From: an uncultured Sphingomonas sp.
Lineage (GTDB): Bacteria; Pseudomonadota; Alphaproteobacteria; Sphingomonadales; Sphingomonadaceae
NCBI GenBank assembly: GCA_913774925.1
Contig: CAJYKB010000067.1
Location: 1-38,046, forward strand
Length of the DNA: 38,046 nt
Direction of reading: 5' to 3'
The translations under genes were made by a program, and so were the position numbers. The notes beneath the pieces were generated by a model. The model saw only the letters and a list, made by a program, of their open reading frames with translations. It was not told the DNA's origin and ran no database searches. Below, in pieces: positions 15,848 through 23,809 of this stretch (position 1 is the first letter of the stretch; every line of letters begins with the position of its first letter).

Positions 15848-17260
15848 ATGAGCACGAACCCGACCCTCGCCACCGGCGCGCTGCCCAACCGCTCGCTGCT
15901 GGATATCGACCGCGATCACCTGATCCATCCGGTCACTTCGTTCCGCGGGCACGAGGCGCGCGGCGCCACGCTGCTGGAATCGGGTCAGGGCATGTGGCTC
16001 ACCGACATGGCGGGCAACCGCCTGCTCGATGCGTTCGCCGGGCTGTGGTGCGTCAACGTCGGCTATGGGCACGAAAGCATCGTCGAGGTCGCGGCGGAGC
16101 AGATGCGCCGCCTCCCCTATGCCACCGGCTATTTCCACTTCGGCAGCGAGCCCGCGGTGCGCCTGGCCGAGAAGCTGGTCGAGATCACGCCCGCGGGCCT
16201 CGACCACGTCTATTTCACGCTCGGCGGCTCCGACGCGGTCGACAGCGCGATCCGCTATATCACGCATTACTGGAACGCGGTCGGTCGCCCGTCGAAGAAG
16301 CAGTTCATCGCGCTGGAGCGCGGCTATCACGGCTCCAGCACCACCGGCGCCGGGCTGACCGCGCTCGCCAACTTCCACCGCCAGTTCGACCTGCCGCGCA
16401 AGTGGCAGCATCATCTGCCGTCACCCTACCCCTATCGCAGCGAGACGCCGGGCGACGACGCCGCGATCATCGCCGCGTCGGTCGCGCAGCTTCACGCCAA
16501 GGTCGAGGCGCTGGGCGCGGACAATGTCGCCGCCTTCTTCTGCGAGCCGATCCAGGGGTCGGGCGGCGTCGTGGTTCCCCCGCGCGGCTGGCTGAAGGCG
16601 ATGCGCGACGCCTGCACCGCGCTCGACATCCTGTTCGTCACCGACGAGGTCATCACCGGCTTCGGCCGCACCGGCCCGATGTTCGCCTGCGACGACGAGG
16701 GCGTCTCGCCCGACCTGATGACGCTCGCGAAGGGACTGACCGCGGGCTACGTCCCGATGGGCGCGGTCATGATGTCGGACAAGGTCTATCAGGGCATCGC
16801 CGACGGCGCCGCGCCGGAGCTGCCGATCGGTCACGGCATGACCTATTCCGGCCACCCGGTCAGCGCCGCGGTCGGGCTGGAGGTGATCCGGCTTTACGAG
16901 AACGGCATCCTCGCCAACGGACAGAAGGTCGCCGCGCGGTTCGACGCCGGCATGGCGATGCTCGCCGAGCATCCGATGGTCGGCGAGACGCGCGGGCGCG
17001 GGCTGCTCGGCGCGATCGAGCTGGTCGCGGACAAGGCGACCAAGGCCCGCTTCGATCCTGCGCTGAAGATCCCCGACCGGCTCTTCGCCGCGGGCTATGC
17101 CAATGGCGTCATCTTCCGCTCCTTCCCCGACAATATCATCGGGCTGGCGCCCGCCTTGTGCGCCAGCGACGCGGAGATGGACGAGATCTTCGCGCGCATC
17201 GGCAAGACGCTGGACGGATTGCTCGACGAGCGCGATATCCGCGCCGCACTCGCAGCATAG
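15848..17260 (+). CDS. Class III omega-aminotransferase (amine/omega-amino acid:pyruvate aminotransferase)
   Basis: This 470-residue PLP enzyme has the class III pattern: GLWCVNVGYG near 65-74, GGSDAVDSAIR near 126-136, ERGYHGSSTTGAG near 157-169, PLP-binding Asp266 in VTDEVITGFGRTG and the Schiff-base Lys295 in TLAKGLTAGY. It resembles the beta-alanine/putrescine/aromatic amine:pyruvate group. It would move a terminal amino group to pyruvate, giving alanine and an aldehyde; gabD upstream could oxidise that aldehyde. The start lacks a ribosome-binding site, and TAGGCT lies 7 nt upstream, so a separate leaderless transcript is possible. An Lrp-type regulator starts 11 nt after the stop. The natural amine donor is unknown. 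Confidence 0.9.
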   Translation: MSTNPTLATGALPNRSLLDIDRDHLIHPVTSFRGHEARGATLLESGQGMWLTDMAGNRLLDAFAGLWCVNVGYGHESIVEVAAEQMRRLPYATGYFHFGSEPAVRLAEKLVEITPAGLDHVYFTLGGSDAVDSAIRYITHYWNAVGRPSKKQFIALERGYHGSSTTGAGLTALANFHRQFDLPRKWQHHLPSPYPYRSETPGDDAAIIAASVAQLHAKVEALGADNVAAFFCEPIQGSGGVVVPPRGWLKAMRDACTALDILFVTDEVITGFGRTGPMFACDDEGVSPDLMTLAKGLTAGYVPMGAVMMSDKVYQGIADGAAPELPIGHGMTYSGHPVSAAVGLEVIRLYENGILANGQKVAARFDAGMAMLAEHPMVGETRGRGLLGAIELVADKATKARFDPALKIPDRLFAAGYANGVIFRSFPDNIIGLAPALCASDAEMDEIFARIGKTLDGLLDERDIRAALAA

Positions 17261-17271
17261 GGGACGCGGCC

Positions 17272-17766
17272 ATGGTGGGTGGGATCAAACTGGACCGGAT
17301 CGACCTCAAGATCCTGACTCAGTTGCAGCAAGCCGGGCGAATCACCAACGTGGAGTTGGCCGATGCGATCGGCCTCTCGCCCAGCCCCTGCCTCACCCGC
17401 GTCAAGCGGCTGGAGAAGGCCGGCTATATCACCGGCTATGGCGCGCATGTCGATCTCGCCAAGCTGGGCGAGTTCCTGACCGTCTTCACCGAGGTCACGC
17501 TGACCGAGCATCGCGCCGGCGACTTCTCCCGCTTCGAGACGCGCATCCGCAAGCTGGACGAGATCGTGGAATGCCACCTCGTCAGCGGCGGCTATGACTA
17601 TCTGCTGAAGTTCGTGACGCGCGGCGTCGCGCATTACCAGTCGATCATCGAGGATATGCTGGAAAGCGACTACGGGATCGAGAAATACTTCAGCTACGTC
17701 GTCATCAAATCCCCCTTCATCAAGCATCACTATCCGCTCCAGCACCTGTTCGGGGAACAGAAGTGA
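17272..17766 (+). CDS. Lrp/AsnC-family transcriptional regulator
   Basis: This 164-residue protein has an N-terminal helix-turn-helix (LDRIDLKILTQLQQAGR, then ELADAIGLSPSPCLTRVKRLE, about residues 7-48) and a C-terminal ligand-sensing RAM domain ending in the FIKHHYPLQHLF tail. Lrp-type proteins sense amino acids and often control adjacent degradation genes. Here it is embedded between the aminotransferase and the amidohydrolase, with its TGA overlapping the next GTG, so it probably autoregulates and controls this cluster in response to an amino acid. The start at 17272 has an upstream AGGGGA as a fair ribosome-binding site. A longer frame opening at 15994 is a shadow of the aminotransferase. 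Confidence 0.94.
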   Translation: MVGGIKLDRIDLKILTQLQQAGRITNVELADAIGLSPSPCLTRVKRLEKAGYITGYGAHVDLAKLGEFLTVFTEVTLTEHRAGDFSRFETRIRKLDEIVECHLVSGGYDYLLKFVTRGVAHYQSIIEDMLESDYGIEKYFSYVVIKSPFIKHHYPLQHLFGEQK

Positions 17767-18917
17767 GCACGATGGTCGACGATCTCGTTCCCGCACTGGT
17801 CGCGCTGCGCCGCGACATTCACGCGCATCCCGAACTCGGCTATCAGGAGCATCGCACCGCCGCGCTGATCGCGGCGCAGCTGCGCGCGATCGGGCTGGAA
17901 GTGCATGAGGGGATCGGCGGCACCGGCGTCGTCGGCGTGCTGCGCAACGGCACCTCGCCGCGGACGATCGGGCTGCGCGCGGACATGGACGCGCTGCCGA
18001 TCGAGGAGCAGAACGACCACGCATGGCGCAGCACCGCGCCGGGCGCGTTCCATGGCTGCGGCCATGACGGGCATGTCGCGATGCTGCTGGGCGCGGCGCA
18101 GCACCTGGCGCGGACCCGGCAGTTCGACGGGACGATCCACTTCATCTTCCAGCCCGCCGAGGAAGGGCTCGGCGGCGCGCGCGCGATGGTGCAGGACGGG
18201 CTGTTCACGCGTTTCCCGTGCGACCGCGTCTTCGCGCTCCACAACTGGCCCGACCTGCCGATGGGCACGATCGCGACGCGTCCCGGCCCGATCATGGGCG
18301 CCGCCGACAAGTTCGAGATCGTCGTGACCGGCCGCGGCGGCCATGCCGCGATCCCGCACGACACGCCCGATGCGATTCTGGCCGCGGCGCAGCTGGCGAC
18401 GCAGCTCAATACCATCGTCTCGCGCCGGATCGCGCCCACCGCCAGCGCGGTGCTGTCGATCACGCGGATTAACGGCGGCCACACCCACAACGTCCTGCCC
18501 GCCGCGGTAACGCTGGGCGGCACGATCCGCACCTTCGACCCCGCGGTACAGGATGTGATCGAGGACGCCGTGCGCGGTATCGCCGCAGGCATCGCGCTGT
18601 CCTACGACGTATCGGTCGAGGTGAAGTACGACCGCTACTATCCCGCGACGATCAACCACGCCGATGCCGCCGCCGAGGCGATGGCCGCCGCCGCGACCGT
18701 CGGCGAGGCGCTGATGGCGCCCGAGCCAGCGTTCACCTCGGAGGATTTCTCCTTCATGCTACAGGCGTGCCCCGGTGCGTACGTCTGGCTGGGTCAGGCG
18801 CGCCCCGACGCCCCGTCGATGCCGCTCCACAACCCGCGCTACGACTTCAACGACGCCGTCCTGCCGCTCGGCATCCGCCTCCACGTGGCGCTGGCGGAGC
18901 GGCATCTGGCGCGCTGA
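17763..18917 (+). CDS. M20-family amidohydrolase (N-acyl-amino-acid/hippurate hydrolase type)
   Basis: This 384-residue metallohydrolase of the M20D type starts with LRRDIHAHPELGYQEHRT and contains GLRADMDALPI near 70-80. The metal ligands are in FHGCGHDGH (Cys99, His101), the pair Glu133-Glu134 in QPAEEG and His160 in LHNWPD. A GRGGHAAIPHDTPDA dimerisation-domain motif follows. The family cleaves N-acyl or N-aryl amide bonds of amino acids (hippuricase, N-acetyl-diaminopimelate or IAA-amino acid hydrolases). The GTG start overlaps the Lrp gene's stop. In context it could release an acyl group from an amino acid that then feeds the aminotransferase. No signal peptide is evident, so it is cytoplasmic. 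Confidence 0.92.
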   Translation: MSTMVDDLVPALVALRRDIHAHPELGYQEHRTAALIAAQLRAIGLEVHEGIGGTGVVGVLRNGTSPRTIGLRADMDALPIEEQNDHAWRSTAPGAFHGCGHDGHVAMLLGAAQHLARTRQFDGTIHFIFQPAEEGLGGARAMVQDGLFTRFPCDRVFALHNWPDLPMGTIATRPGPIMGAADKFEIVVTGRGGHAAIPHDTPDAILAAAQLATQLNTIVSRRIAPTASAVLSITRINGGHTHNVLPAAVTLGGTIRTFDPAVQDVIEDAVRGIAAGIALSYDVSVEVKYDRYYPATINHADAAAEAMAAAATVGEALMAPEPAFTSEDFSFMLQACPGAYVWLGQARPDAPSMPLHNPRYDFNDAVLPLGIRLHVALAERHLAR

Positions 18918-18919
18918 TC

Positions 18920-19000
18920 GTGCTCCTGCGGACGCAGGGGCCCAGGGTCACGGGCGTCGTCGTTCGTGACTCTGGGTTCCTGCCTGCGCAGGAACACGGC
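18920..19000. repeat. Family A intergenic palindromic repeat, copy 1
   Basis: Left hairpin arm GTGCTCCTGCGGACGCAGGG (18920 on) and right arm TCCTGCCTGCGCAGGA (about 18978-18993) face each other, with CCCAGGGTCAC and GTGACTCTGGG as inner inverted sequences. It lies between the convergent M20 gene and doxX and overlaps the doxX 3' end. The same architecture recurs at 23391, 26664 and 35669. Confidence 0.8.
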
Positions 19001-19376
19001 GCACCGCGCCACTCGCCCACAACGCCCACCAGATGATAAGCGGCTGAAACAGCAATCGCGGCGCATGATACCAGATCGGCAGCCCCGTTCCGCCCGACAG
19101 GTCGATGATGGCGTGCTGCACGTTCGCCGGCCACACGCACAGCGCATAGGCCGCCAGCGCCCACCCCGCCGCCCGCCGCCACCGCGGCAGCATCAGCCCC
19201 ACCGCGCCAGCCAGTTCGCACGCCCCCGTCAGCAGCACGACCGCGCGCGGCGCCGGCACGACCGACGGTACGATCCGCACCACCGCATCCACGAAGACGA
19301 AATGCCCGACGCCCGCGACCGCGTAGAAGGCGACCAGCAACCCGCGCGCGATGCGGCGCGCGAGGGTGTCGGCCAT
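18948..19376 (-). CDS. DoxX-family membrane protein with repeat-encoded C-terminal tail
   Basis: This 142-residue protein has about four membrane helices (roughly 10-28, 40-60, 66-86, 105-120) and DoxX-like features: VGHFVF early, RIVPSVVPAPRA before helix 2, and ELAGAVGLMLPRWRRAAGW. The functional assignment of DoxX proteins is loose. The last 16 residues or so (RVPAQAGTQSHERRRP) are translated from the family A repeat, and the stop codon TGA also lies in it. The native stop was probably lost or displaced when the repeat arrived. It starts 2 nt after the stop of the 112-residue gene, so it is the last gene of an operon beginning with the S9 peptidase. Confidence 0.82.
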   Translation of the reverse strand: MADTLARRIARGLLVAFYAVAGVGHFVFVDAVVRIVPSVVPAPRAVVLLTGACELAGAVGLMLPRWRRAAGWALAAYALCVWPANVQHAIIDLSGGTGLPIWYHAPRLLFQPLIIWWALWASGAVRRVPAQAGTQSHERRRP

Positions 19377-19378
19377 CG

Positions 19379-19717
19379 TCAGACCTCGACCGCCAGCAGC
19401 GTCACGCCCGCATATTTCTCGTCGCCCGCATCGAACAGCTCGCTCGGCTTGAATCGCCGCGGCGTGATGCGCAGCGCGGCCAGACCCGACAGCTTGAACG
19501 CGCCGATCTTCGGCTCCTTCGGCGGCTGACCGTCGCGCTCGATCGTCAGCGCGTCGAGATAGATCTCGCCATGCTTGGTGTAGAGGATGTGCGGCGCCAG
19601 CGTCACCGCGCCACGATTGTACGTGGCGGCGATGGCCTGCTGCTTCACGATCGCTTCGAAGACGACCGGCACGGTGTCGGGTACGGGGGACGGCTGGCTC
19701 ACGGTTTCATCGCTCAT
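19379..19717 (-). CDS. Conserved-looking 112-residue protein of unknown function
   Basis: I do not recognise a family. The protein is 112 residues, soluble, with no signal peptide or membrane helix. Its predicted strands (VPVVFEAIV, AIAATYNRGAVTLAPHILYTK, EIYLDALTIERDG, FKLSGLAALRITP) suggest a small beta-rich fold. It is likely real because an AAGGAG ribosome-binding site sits 6 nt before the ATG, codon use matches its neighbours, and the stop is 2 nt from the doxX start. It lies 52 nt downstream of the S9 peptidase stop. The beta-rich pattern with alternating polar residues could indicate a WYL-like or ligand-binding domain, but this is weak. Confidence 0.75.
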   Translation of the reverse strand: MSDETVSQPSPVPDTVPVVFEAIVKQQAIAATYNRGAVTLAPHILYTKHGEIYLDALTIERDGQPPKEPKIGAFKLSGLAALRITPRRFKPSELFDAGDEKYAGVTLLAVEV

Positions 19718-19769
19718 CGCGCGCTCCTTACTCCATCGCGCTGCGATGCAGCAAGAACGCGTGTGCGCG

Positions 19770-21881
19770 TCATTGGTCCATCAGCCGCTGCGCGAAATAC
19801 GTCATCTGCAACGCCTGCAGGCGCGCGCCCTGCGCGACATCGGCATCGCCCGAATGGCCGCCCGCGGTATCCTCGAAGAAGAGATACGGCAGCCCGTATT
19901 CCTTCATCCGCGCCGCGAACTTGCGCGCATGCTGCGGCCCGACGCGATCGTCCTTGGTCGTCGTCCAGATGTACGTCTCCGGATAGGCCACCCCGCGCTT
20001 CAGATTGTGATAGGGCGAGATGCGCTCCAGGAACGCACGTTCCTCGGGCACCGTGACCGAACCATATTCGTCGACCCACGACGCGCCCGCCGCGATCTTC
20101 TCGTAGCGTAGCATGTCGAGCAGCGGCACCTGGATCGTCACCGCCCGCCACAGGTCGGGATGCTGGTTCAGCTCGACCCCCATCAGAAGCCCGCCGTTGG
20201 ACCCGCCATAGATGCCGAGCTTCGCCGGGCTGGTCTGCTTCCGCGCGAACAGATCCTTCGCCACCGCGGCGAAATCGTCGTAGATCACCTGCCGCCTGGT
20301 CTTGCGCCCGGCGTCGTGCCACGCCGGGCCGAACTCGCCCCCGCCGCGGATATTGGCGAGAACATAGGCGCCGCCGCGCTCCAGCCACAGCTTGCCCGTC
20401 GTCGCGGCATAGGACGGCAGCATCGGAATCTCGAACCCGCCATAGGCCGTCATCAGCGTCGGCGTGCGACCATCGCGCGGGGCATCGGCGCGATGGACGA
20501 CGAAATACGGCACCTTGGTCCCGTCGCTCGACGTCGCCTCGAACTGTTCGGCGACCAGCCCCTTCGCGTCGAACCGCGCGGGCAGCGCCTTCAGCGGCGT
20601 CGGCGCGGCAGTGCTGCCGGCGTCGAACGCCGCCAGCGTCGTCGGCGTGAGGAAGCCATTGGTGACTAGGAACGCGCGATTGTTGGTGTCCGACGTGCCT
20701 GTCACGGTGAAGATCGCATTGTCCGGCAGCGCCAGCGTGCGCGAGGTCCAGCCCTTCACCCCCGGCGTCAGCACCGCGACCCGTCCGCGGACGTTGTCGG
20801 TGTAATCGACGATCAGGTGATCGCGCGTCGCATCGACGCCCGACACCGCCTGCCGCGCGGTCGGCACGAACACCGCCTCCGGTTGCGGCTGCGCGCCGTT
20901 CAGCGCAGCAAGCGGCAGCGCGGCCACCGCGCCTGCGGGCAGCGTGCCCCACGCCTCGCTGGTCTCGAACACCAGCCGTCCGTCAACCATCGCCTGCGCA
21001 CGCACCCGCGCCGGAATCGCCAGCGGCTTCACCCCGGCGGGGGCCCACAGCGACTTCTGACTACCGAAGAAGGTGCTCTGCCGCTCGATCACGACCGCGC
21101 GGTGGCCCTTGGCATCGGTGAAGGTGGTGGCATAGGTGCCGAGCTGGTCCTCGGGCGCGCCGCGGAATACCTCGGTCGCGGCCGACAGCGGTTGCCCGCG
21201 CTTCACCATCTTCACGACGAAGGGGTAGCTTGACACCGTCATCGTGCCCGCGCCCCAGTCGCGGCTGACCAGCAGCGTGTCCTTGTCGATCCAGGTCGCG
21301 CCCTGCTTCGACGTCGGCAGTACGAACCCGCCCTCGACGAACCTGCCCGCGGCGACATCGAACTCGCGATAGGTGATCGCGTCCTCGCCACCTTCAGAGA
21401 GCGCGACCAGGCACAGTCGCTCCTCGGGCGACAGGCAGACCGCGCCCTTCCACACCCATTTCTTCCTCTCGGCGCGGCTCAGCGCGTCGAGGTCGAGCAA
21501 GGTGCGCCATTGCGGCGCGGGCGATGCGTAATCCTCCATCGTGGTCCAGCGCCACAGTCCCTGCGGATGATCGGCATCGCGCCAGAAATTGACGATCCGC
21601 CCCATCAGCTGCGCCGGCATCGGGATACGATCGGTCGCCGACGCGATCGCCAGCGCCTCTCGGTTGAACTGCGCATAGCGCGGGTCGCTCTCCAGCCGCG
21701 CCAGCGTGCGCTTGTTCTCCGCCTCGACCCAGGCGAGCGCCTTCGCGCCGTCCTTGTCCTCCAGCCAGATGTAGGGATCGTCCGTCGCACTGGTGCTCGT
21801 CTGCTGCATGCGCGCCGTCTGCGCGCCTGCGGCCGTTCCCGCAACAAGCAGCGTCAGCGCCGCGACATGTCCGATCCGCAT
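19770..21881 (-). CDS. Secreted prolyl oligopeptidase-family serine peptidase (S9)
   Basis: This 703-residue protein starts with a signal peptide (hydrophobic segment about 5-20, likely cleavage after AAGA), so it is probably periplasmic. A seven-bladed propeller-like region of about 40-440 follows, beginning with DDPYIWLED, the usual S9A entry. The catalytic domain has Ser561 in GGSNGGLLMG, Asp644/645 in TTKDDRVGP and His676 in GGHSGD. SASWVDEYGS and RGGGEFGPAWH blocks are family signatures. It should cleave proline-containing oligopeptides. Two ATGs, 21887 and 21881, are possible; GGAG sits 1 nt before the first and 7 nt before the second, so 21881 is preferred. It diverges from the MFS gene across 80 bp. 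Confidence 0.93.
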   Translation of the reverse strand: MRIGHVAALTLLVAGTAAGAQTARMQQTSTSATDDPYIWLEDKDGAKALAWVEAENKRTLARLESDPRYAQFNREALAIASATDRIPMPAQLMGRIVNFWRDADHPQGLWRWTTMEDYASPAPQWRTLLDLDALSRAERKKWVWKGAVCLSPEERLCLVALSEGGEDAITYREFDVAAGRFVEGGFVLPTSKQGATWIDKDTLLVSRDWGAGTMTVSSYPFVVKMVKRGQPLSAATEVFRGAPEDQLGTYATTFTDAKGHRAVVIERQSTFFGSQKSLWAPAGVKPLAIPARVRAQAMVDGRLVFETSEAWGTLPAGAVAALPLAALNGAQPQPEAVFVPTARQAVSGVDATRDHLIVDYTDNVRGRVAVLTPGVKGWTSRTLALPDNAIFTVTGTSDTNNRAFLVTNGFLTPTTLAAFDAGSTAAPTPLKALPARFDAKGLVAEQFEATSSDGTKVPYFVVHRADAPRDGRTPTLMTAYGGFEIPMLPSYAATTGKLWLERGGAYVLANIRGGGEFGPAWHDAGRKTRRQVIYDDFAAVAKDLFARKQTSPAKLGIYGGSNGGLLMGVELNQHPDLWRAVTIQVPLLDMLRYEKIAAGASWVDEYGSVTVPEERAFLERISPYHNLKRGVAYPETYIWTTTKDDRVGPQHARKFAARMKEYGLPYLFFEDTAGGHSGDADVAQGARLQALQMTYFAQRLMDQ

Positions 21882-21961
21882 TTCCATACTCCATCTTACC
21901 GCGCATCGGTGCGACAGATGCCGTGCGGGAACAACCCCGCGCGTTTCGAGTAGCCCATCCG

Positions 21962-23389
21962 ATGCCACGTCAACGCCCGCTCGCCCTCCCCGCCTCCGCC
22001 GACGGCCTCCCCACGCCTCGCCGCTATGCCGCGGTCGCGGCGCTGTGTTTCGGGACGGCACTGGTCATCATTGACGGCGGCGTGGCGAACGTGGCGCTTC
22101 CTACCATCGCGCGAGACCTGGGGGTCAGCTCGTCCTCGGTCGTCGCCATCGTCACCGTGTACCAGCTGATGCTGGTCATGCTGATGCTGCCCTTCGCTGG
22201 GCTCGGCGAGCGGATCGGGCTGAAGCGGATGTACCAGGTCGGGCAGCTGATCTTCACCGTCGCGACGCTGCTATGCTTCTTCGCCAAGAGCCTGCCGTTC
22301 CTGCTGGTCGTCCGCGCGGCGCAGGCGGTGGGGGCGGCGGGCGCGCTGGCGGTCGCCTCCGCGCTGATCCGGCAGACCTACCCAGCGCAGCAGCTGGGCC
22401 GCGGGCTGGGCATCAACTCCGTCATCGTCTCCAGCTCCGCCGCCGCGGCACCGACGATCGGCGGGCTGGTGCTATCGGTCGCGCCCTGGCCGTGGGTGTT
22501 CGCCAGTGCGATCCCCTTCGCGATCGCCTCGCTGGCGCTGGGCCGCGCGCTGCCCGACACGCCGCGGCGCGACCGCAAGTTCGACGTGCTGGGCGCGGTG
22601 ATGTGCGCGGCGATGTTCGGGCTGGTCATCGGCGGTGCGGAAAGCGCGGTGCATGGCGACAGCCCGGTCGTCTCGATCGCGATCGTCGCGATCGGCGTGG
22701 CGATCGGCATCAACTACGTCCGCCGCGAGCGGACGACGCCCAGCCCGATCCTGCCGGTCGACCTGCTCGGTCGCCCCGTCATCGCGCTATCGACGCTGGG
22801 CGGCTTCACCGCCTTCGTCGCGTCGATGACGCTGCTGCTGTCGACGCCGTTCCGCCTGACGCACGAATTCGGCTTCACCGCCGCCGCGGTGGGCGCAGCG
22901 ATCGCGCCCTGGCCGCTGACCAACATGATCGTCGCACCGCTGACCGGCTGGCTGTCGGACCGCATTCCGGCGGGGCTGCTCGGCGGGATCGGCATGGCAA
23001 TCTCGATGACCGCGCTGGTGCTGATCGCGTTCATGCCCGCCGACCCCAGCTATTTCGACATCGCCTGGCGCATGGCGCTGTGCGGCTCGGGATTCGGCAC
23101 TTTCCTGCCCCCCAACGCCCGCCTCATCATCGGCTCGGCCCCCCGCGCGCGCGCCGCGGCGGCGGGCGGGCTGGTCAGCACGGTGCGGCTGGTGGGACAG
23201 ACGACGGGCGCGACCCTGGTCGCAGCGTTGCTGGCGGCGGGGGTCGGCGCAGGCCGCACCCCGCCGCTCGTCGCCGCCGGGCTGGCGCTGGTGGCGGGGC
23301 TGTGCAGCCTCGCCCGACTGCGCCCCTCGATCCGCGAACCCAAGGCGGGCGAGGCCGACGATGCGCAGCCGGCGGCATCGGTGCGGTGA
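21962..23389 (+). CDS. DHA2-type MFS transporter
   Basis: This protein has 475 residues and about 14 predicted membrane helices, as in the drug:H+ antiporter-2 group. Near the N-terminus is IDGGVANVALPTIARDLG, the DHA2 motif D1 with an aspartate in helix 1. The motif A loop between helices 2 and 3 reads GLGERIGLKRMYQVGQ. A motif C-like region with SSSAAAAPTIGG lies in helix 5. The likely role is proton-driven export of drugs or small metabolites from the inner membrane. The start at 21962 is chosen because homology begins soon after; no clear ribosome-binding site is visible, and TAGCCC 5 nt upstream is a weak -10 candidate. No regulator or outer-membrane partner is adjacent. Substrate unknown. 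Confidence 0.9.
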   Translation: MPRQRPLALPASADGLPTPRRYAAVAALCFGTALVIIDGGVANVALPTIARDLGVSSSSVVAIVTVYQLMLVMLMLPFAGLGERIGLKRMYQVGQLIFTVATLLCFFAKSLPFLLVVRAAQAVGAAGALAVASALIRQTYPAQQLGRGLGINSVIVSSSAAAAPTIGGLVLSVAPWPWVFASAIPFAIASLALGRALPDTPRRDRKFDVLGAVMCAAMFGLVIGGAESAVHGDSPVVSIAIVAIGVAIGINYVRRERTTPSPILPVDLLGRPVIALSTLGGFTAFVASMTLLLSTPFRLTHEFGFTAAAVGAAIAPWPLTNMIVAPLTGWLSDRIPAGLLGGIGMAISMTALVLIAFMPADPSYFDIAWRMALCGSGFGTFLPPNARLIIGSAPRARAAAAGGLVSTVRLVGQTTGATLVAALLAAGVGAGRTPPLVAAGLALVAGLCSLARLRPSIREPKAGEADDAQPAASVR

Positions 23390-23390
23390 C

Positions 23391-23473
23391 CGTTTTCCGG
23401 CGAACGCCGGAACCCAGAGCCACAAGCGCTGCCCCGTGTTACCCTGGGCTCCTGCCTTCGCAGGAGCACGGCG
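23391..23473. repeat. Family A-type repeat, copy 2 (hybrid left arm)
   Basis: The right arm ACCCTGGGCTCCTGCCTTCG...CAGGAGCAC matches family A. The left arm is a different hairpin, CCGGCGAACGCCGG followed by AACCCAGAGCCAC, keeping only the inner CCCAG sequence. It fills the gap between convergent MFS and DUF423 genes and could act as a two-way transcript end. Confidence 0.75.
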
Positions 23474-23476
23474 AAA

Positions 23477-23809
23477 CTACCCCCGCCACCCCACGAACGC
23501 CAGCCAAATCCACCCGACGATCAGCAGCGTCCCCCCGATCGGGGTGATCGCGCCCAGCCACCGCGGCAGCCCCAGCGCCATCAGATACAGCGTTCCCGCA
23601 AAGATCGCGGCCCCGACCACGAACAGCCACGCCGGCCCGCGCGCCTCCATCCGCAGCGCCACCAGCGCGGCGAGCACATGGATCAGCTGATATTGCGCGC
23701 CCGTCTTCAGCCACTCGACCGCCGCTCCGCTCGCGCCATGCGCACCGAACGCCCCCGCCGCGACCGCCAGCGCACCCGACAGGGCGGCAAGAACAAGGAT
23801 CAGGTTCAC
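23477..23809 (-). CDS. DUF423-family small membrane protein
   Basis: This 110-residue protein has four hydrophobic helices and the DUF423/YgdD features: a first helix ending in GAFGAHG, YQLIHVLAALVAL, a FAGTLYLMALG segment, and TPIGGTLLIVGW. The function of this family is unknown. The GTG start at 23809 overlaps the antiporter stop (GTGA), the best evidence for this start; an upstream ATG at 23830 would add seven basic residues inside the antiporter gene. It is the last gene of the cvpA-NifU-Kef-DUF423 operon and ends 4 bp from the family A repeat. Confidence 0.88.
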   Translation of the reverse strand: MNLILVLAALSGALAVAAGAFGAHGASGAAVEWLKTGAQYQLIHVLAALVALRMEARGPAWLFVVGAAIFAGTLYLMALGLPRWLGAITPIGGTLLIVGWIWLAFVGWRG

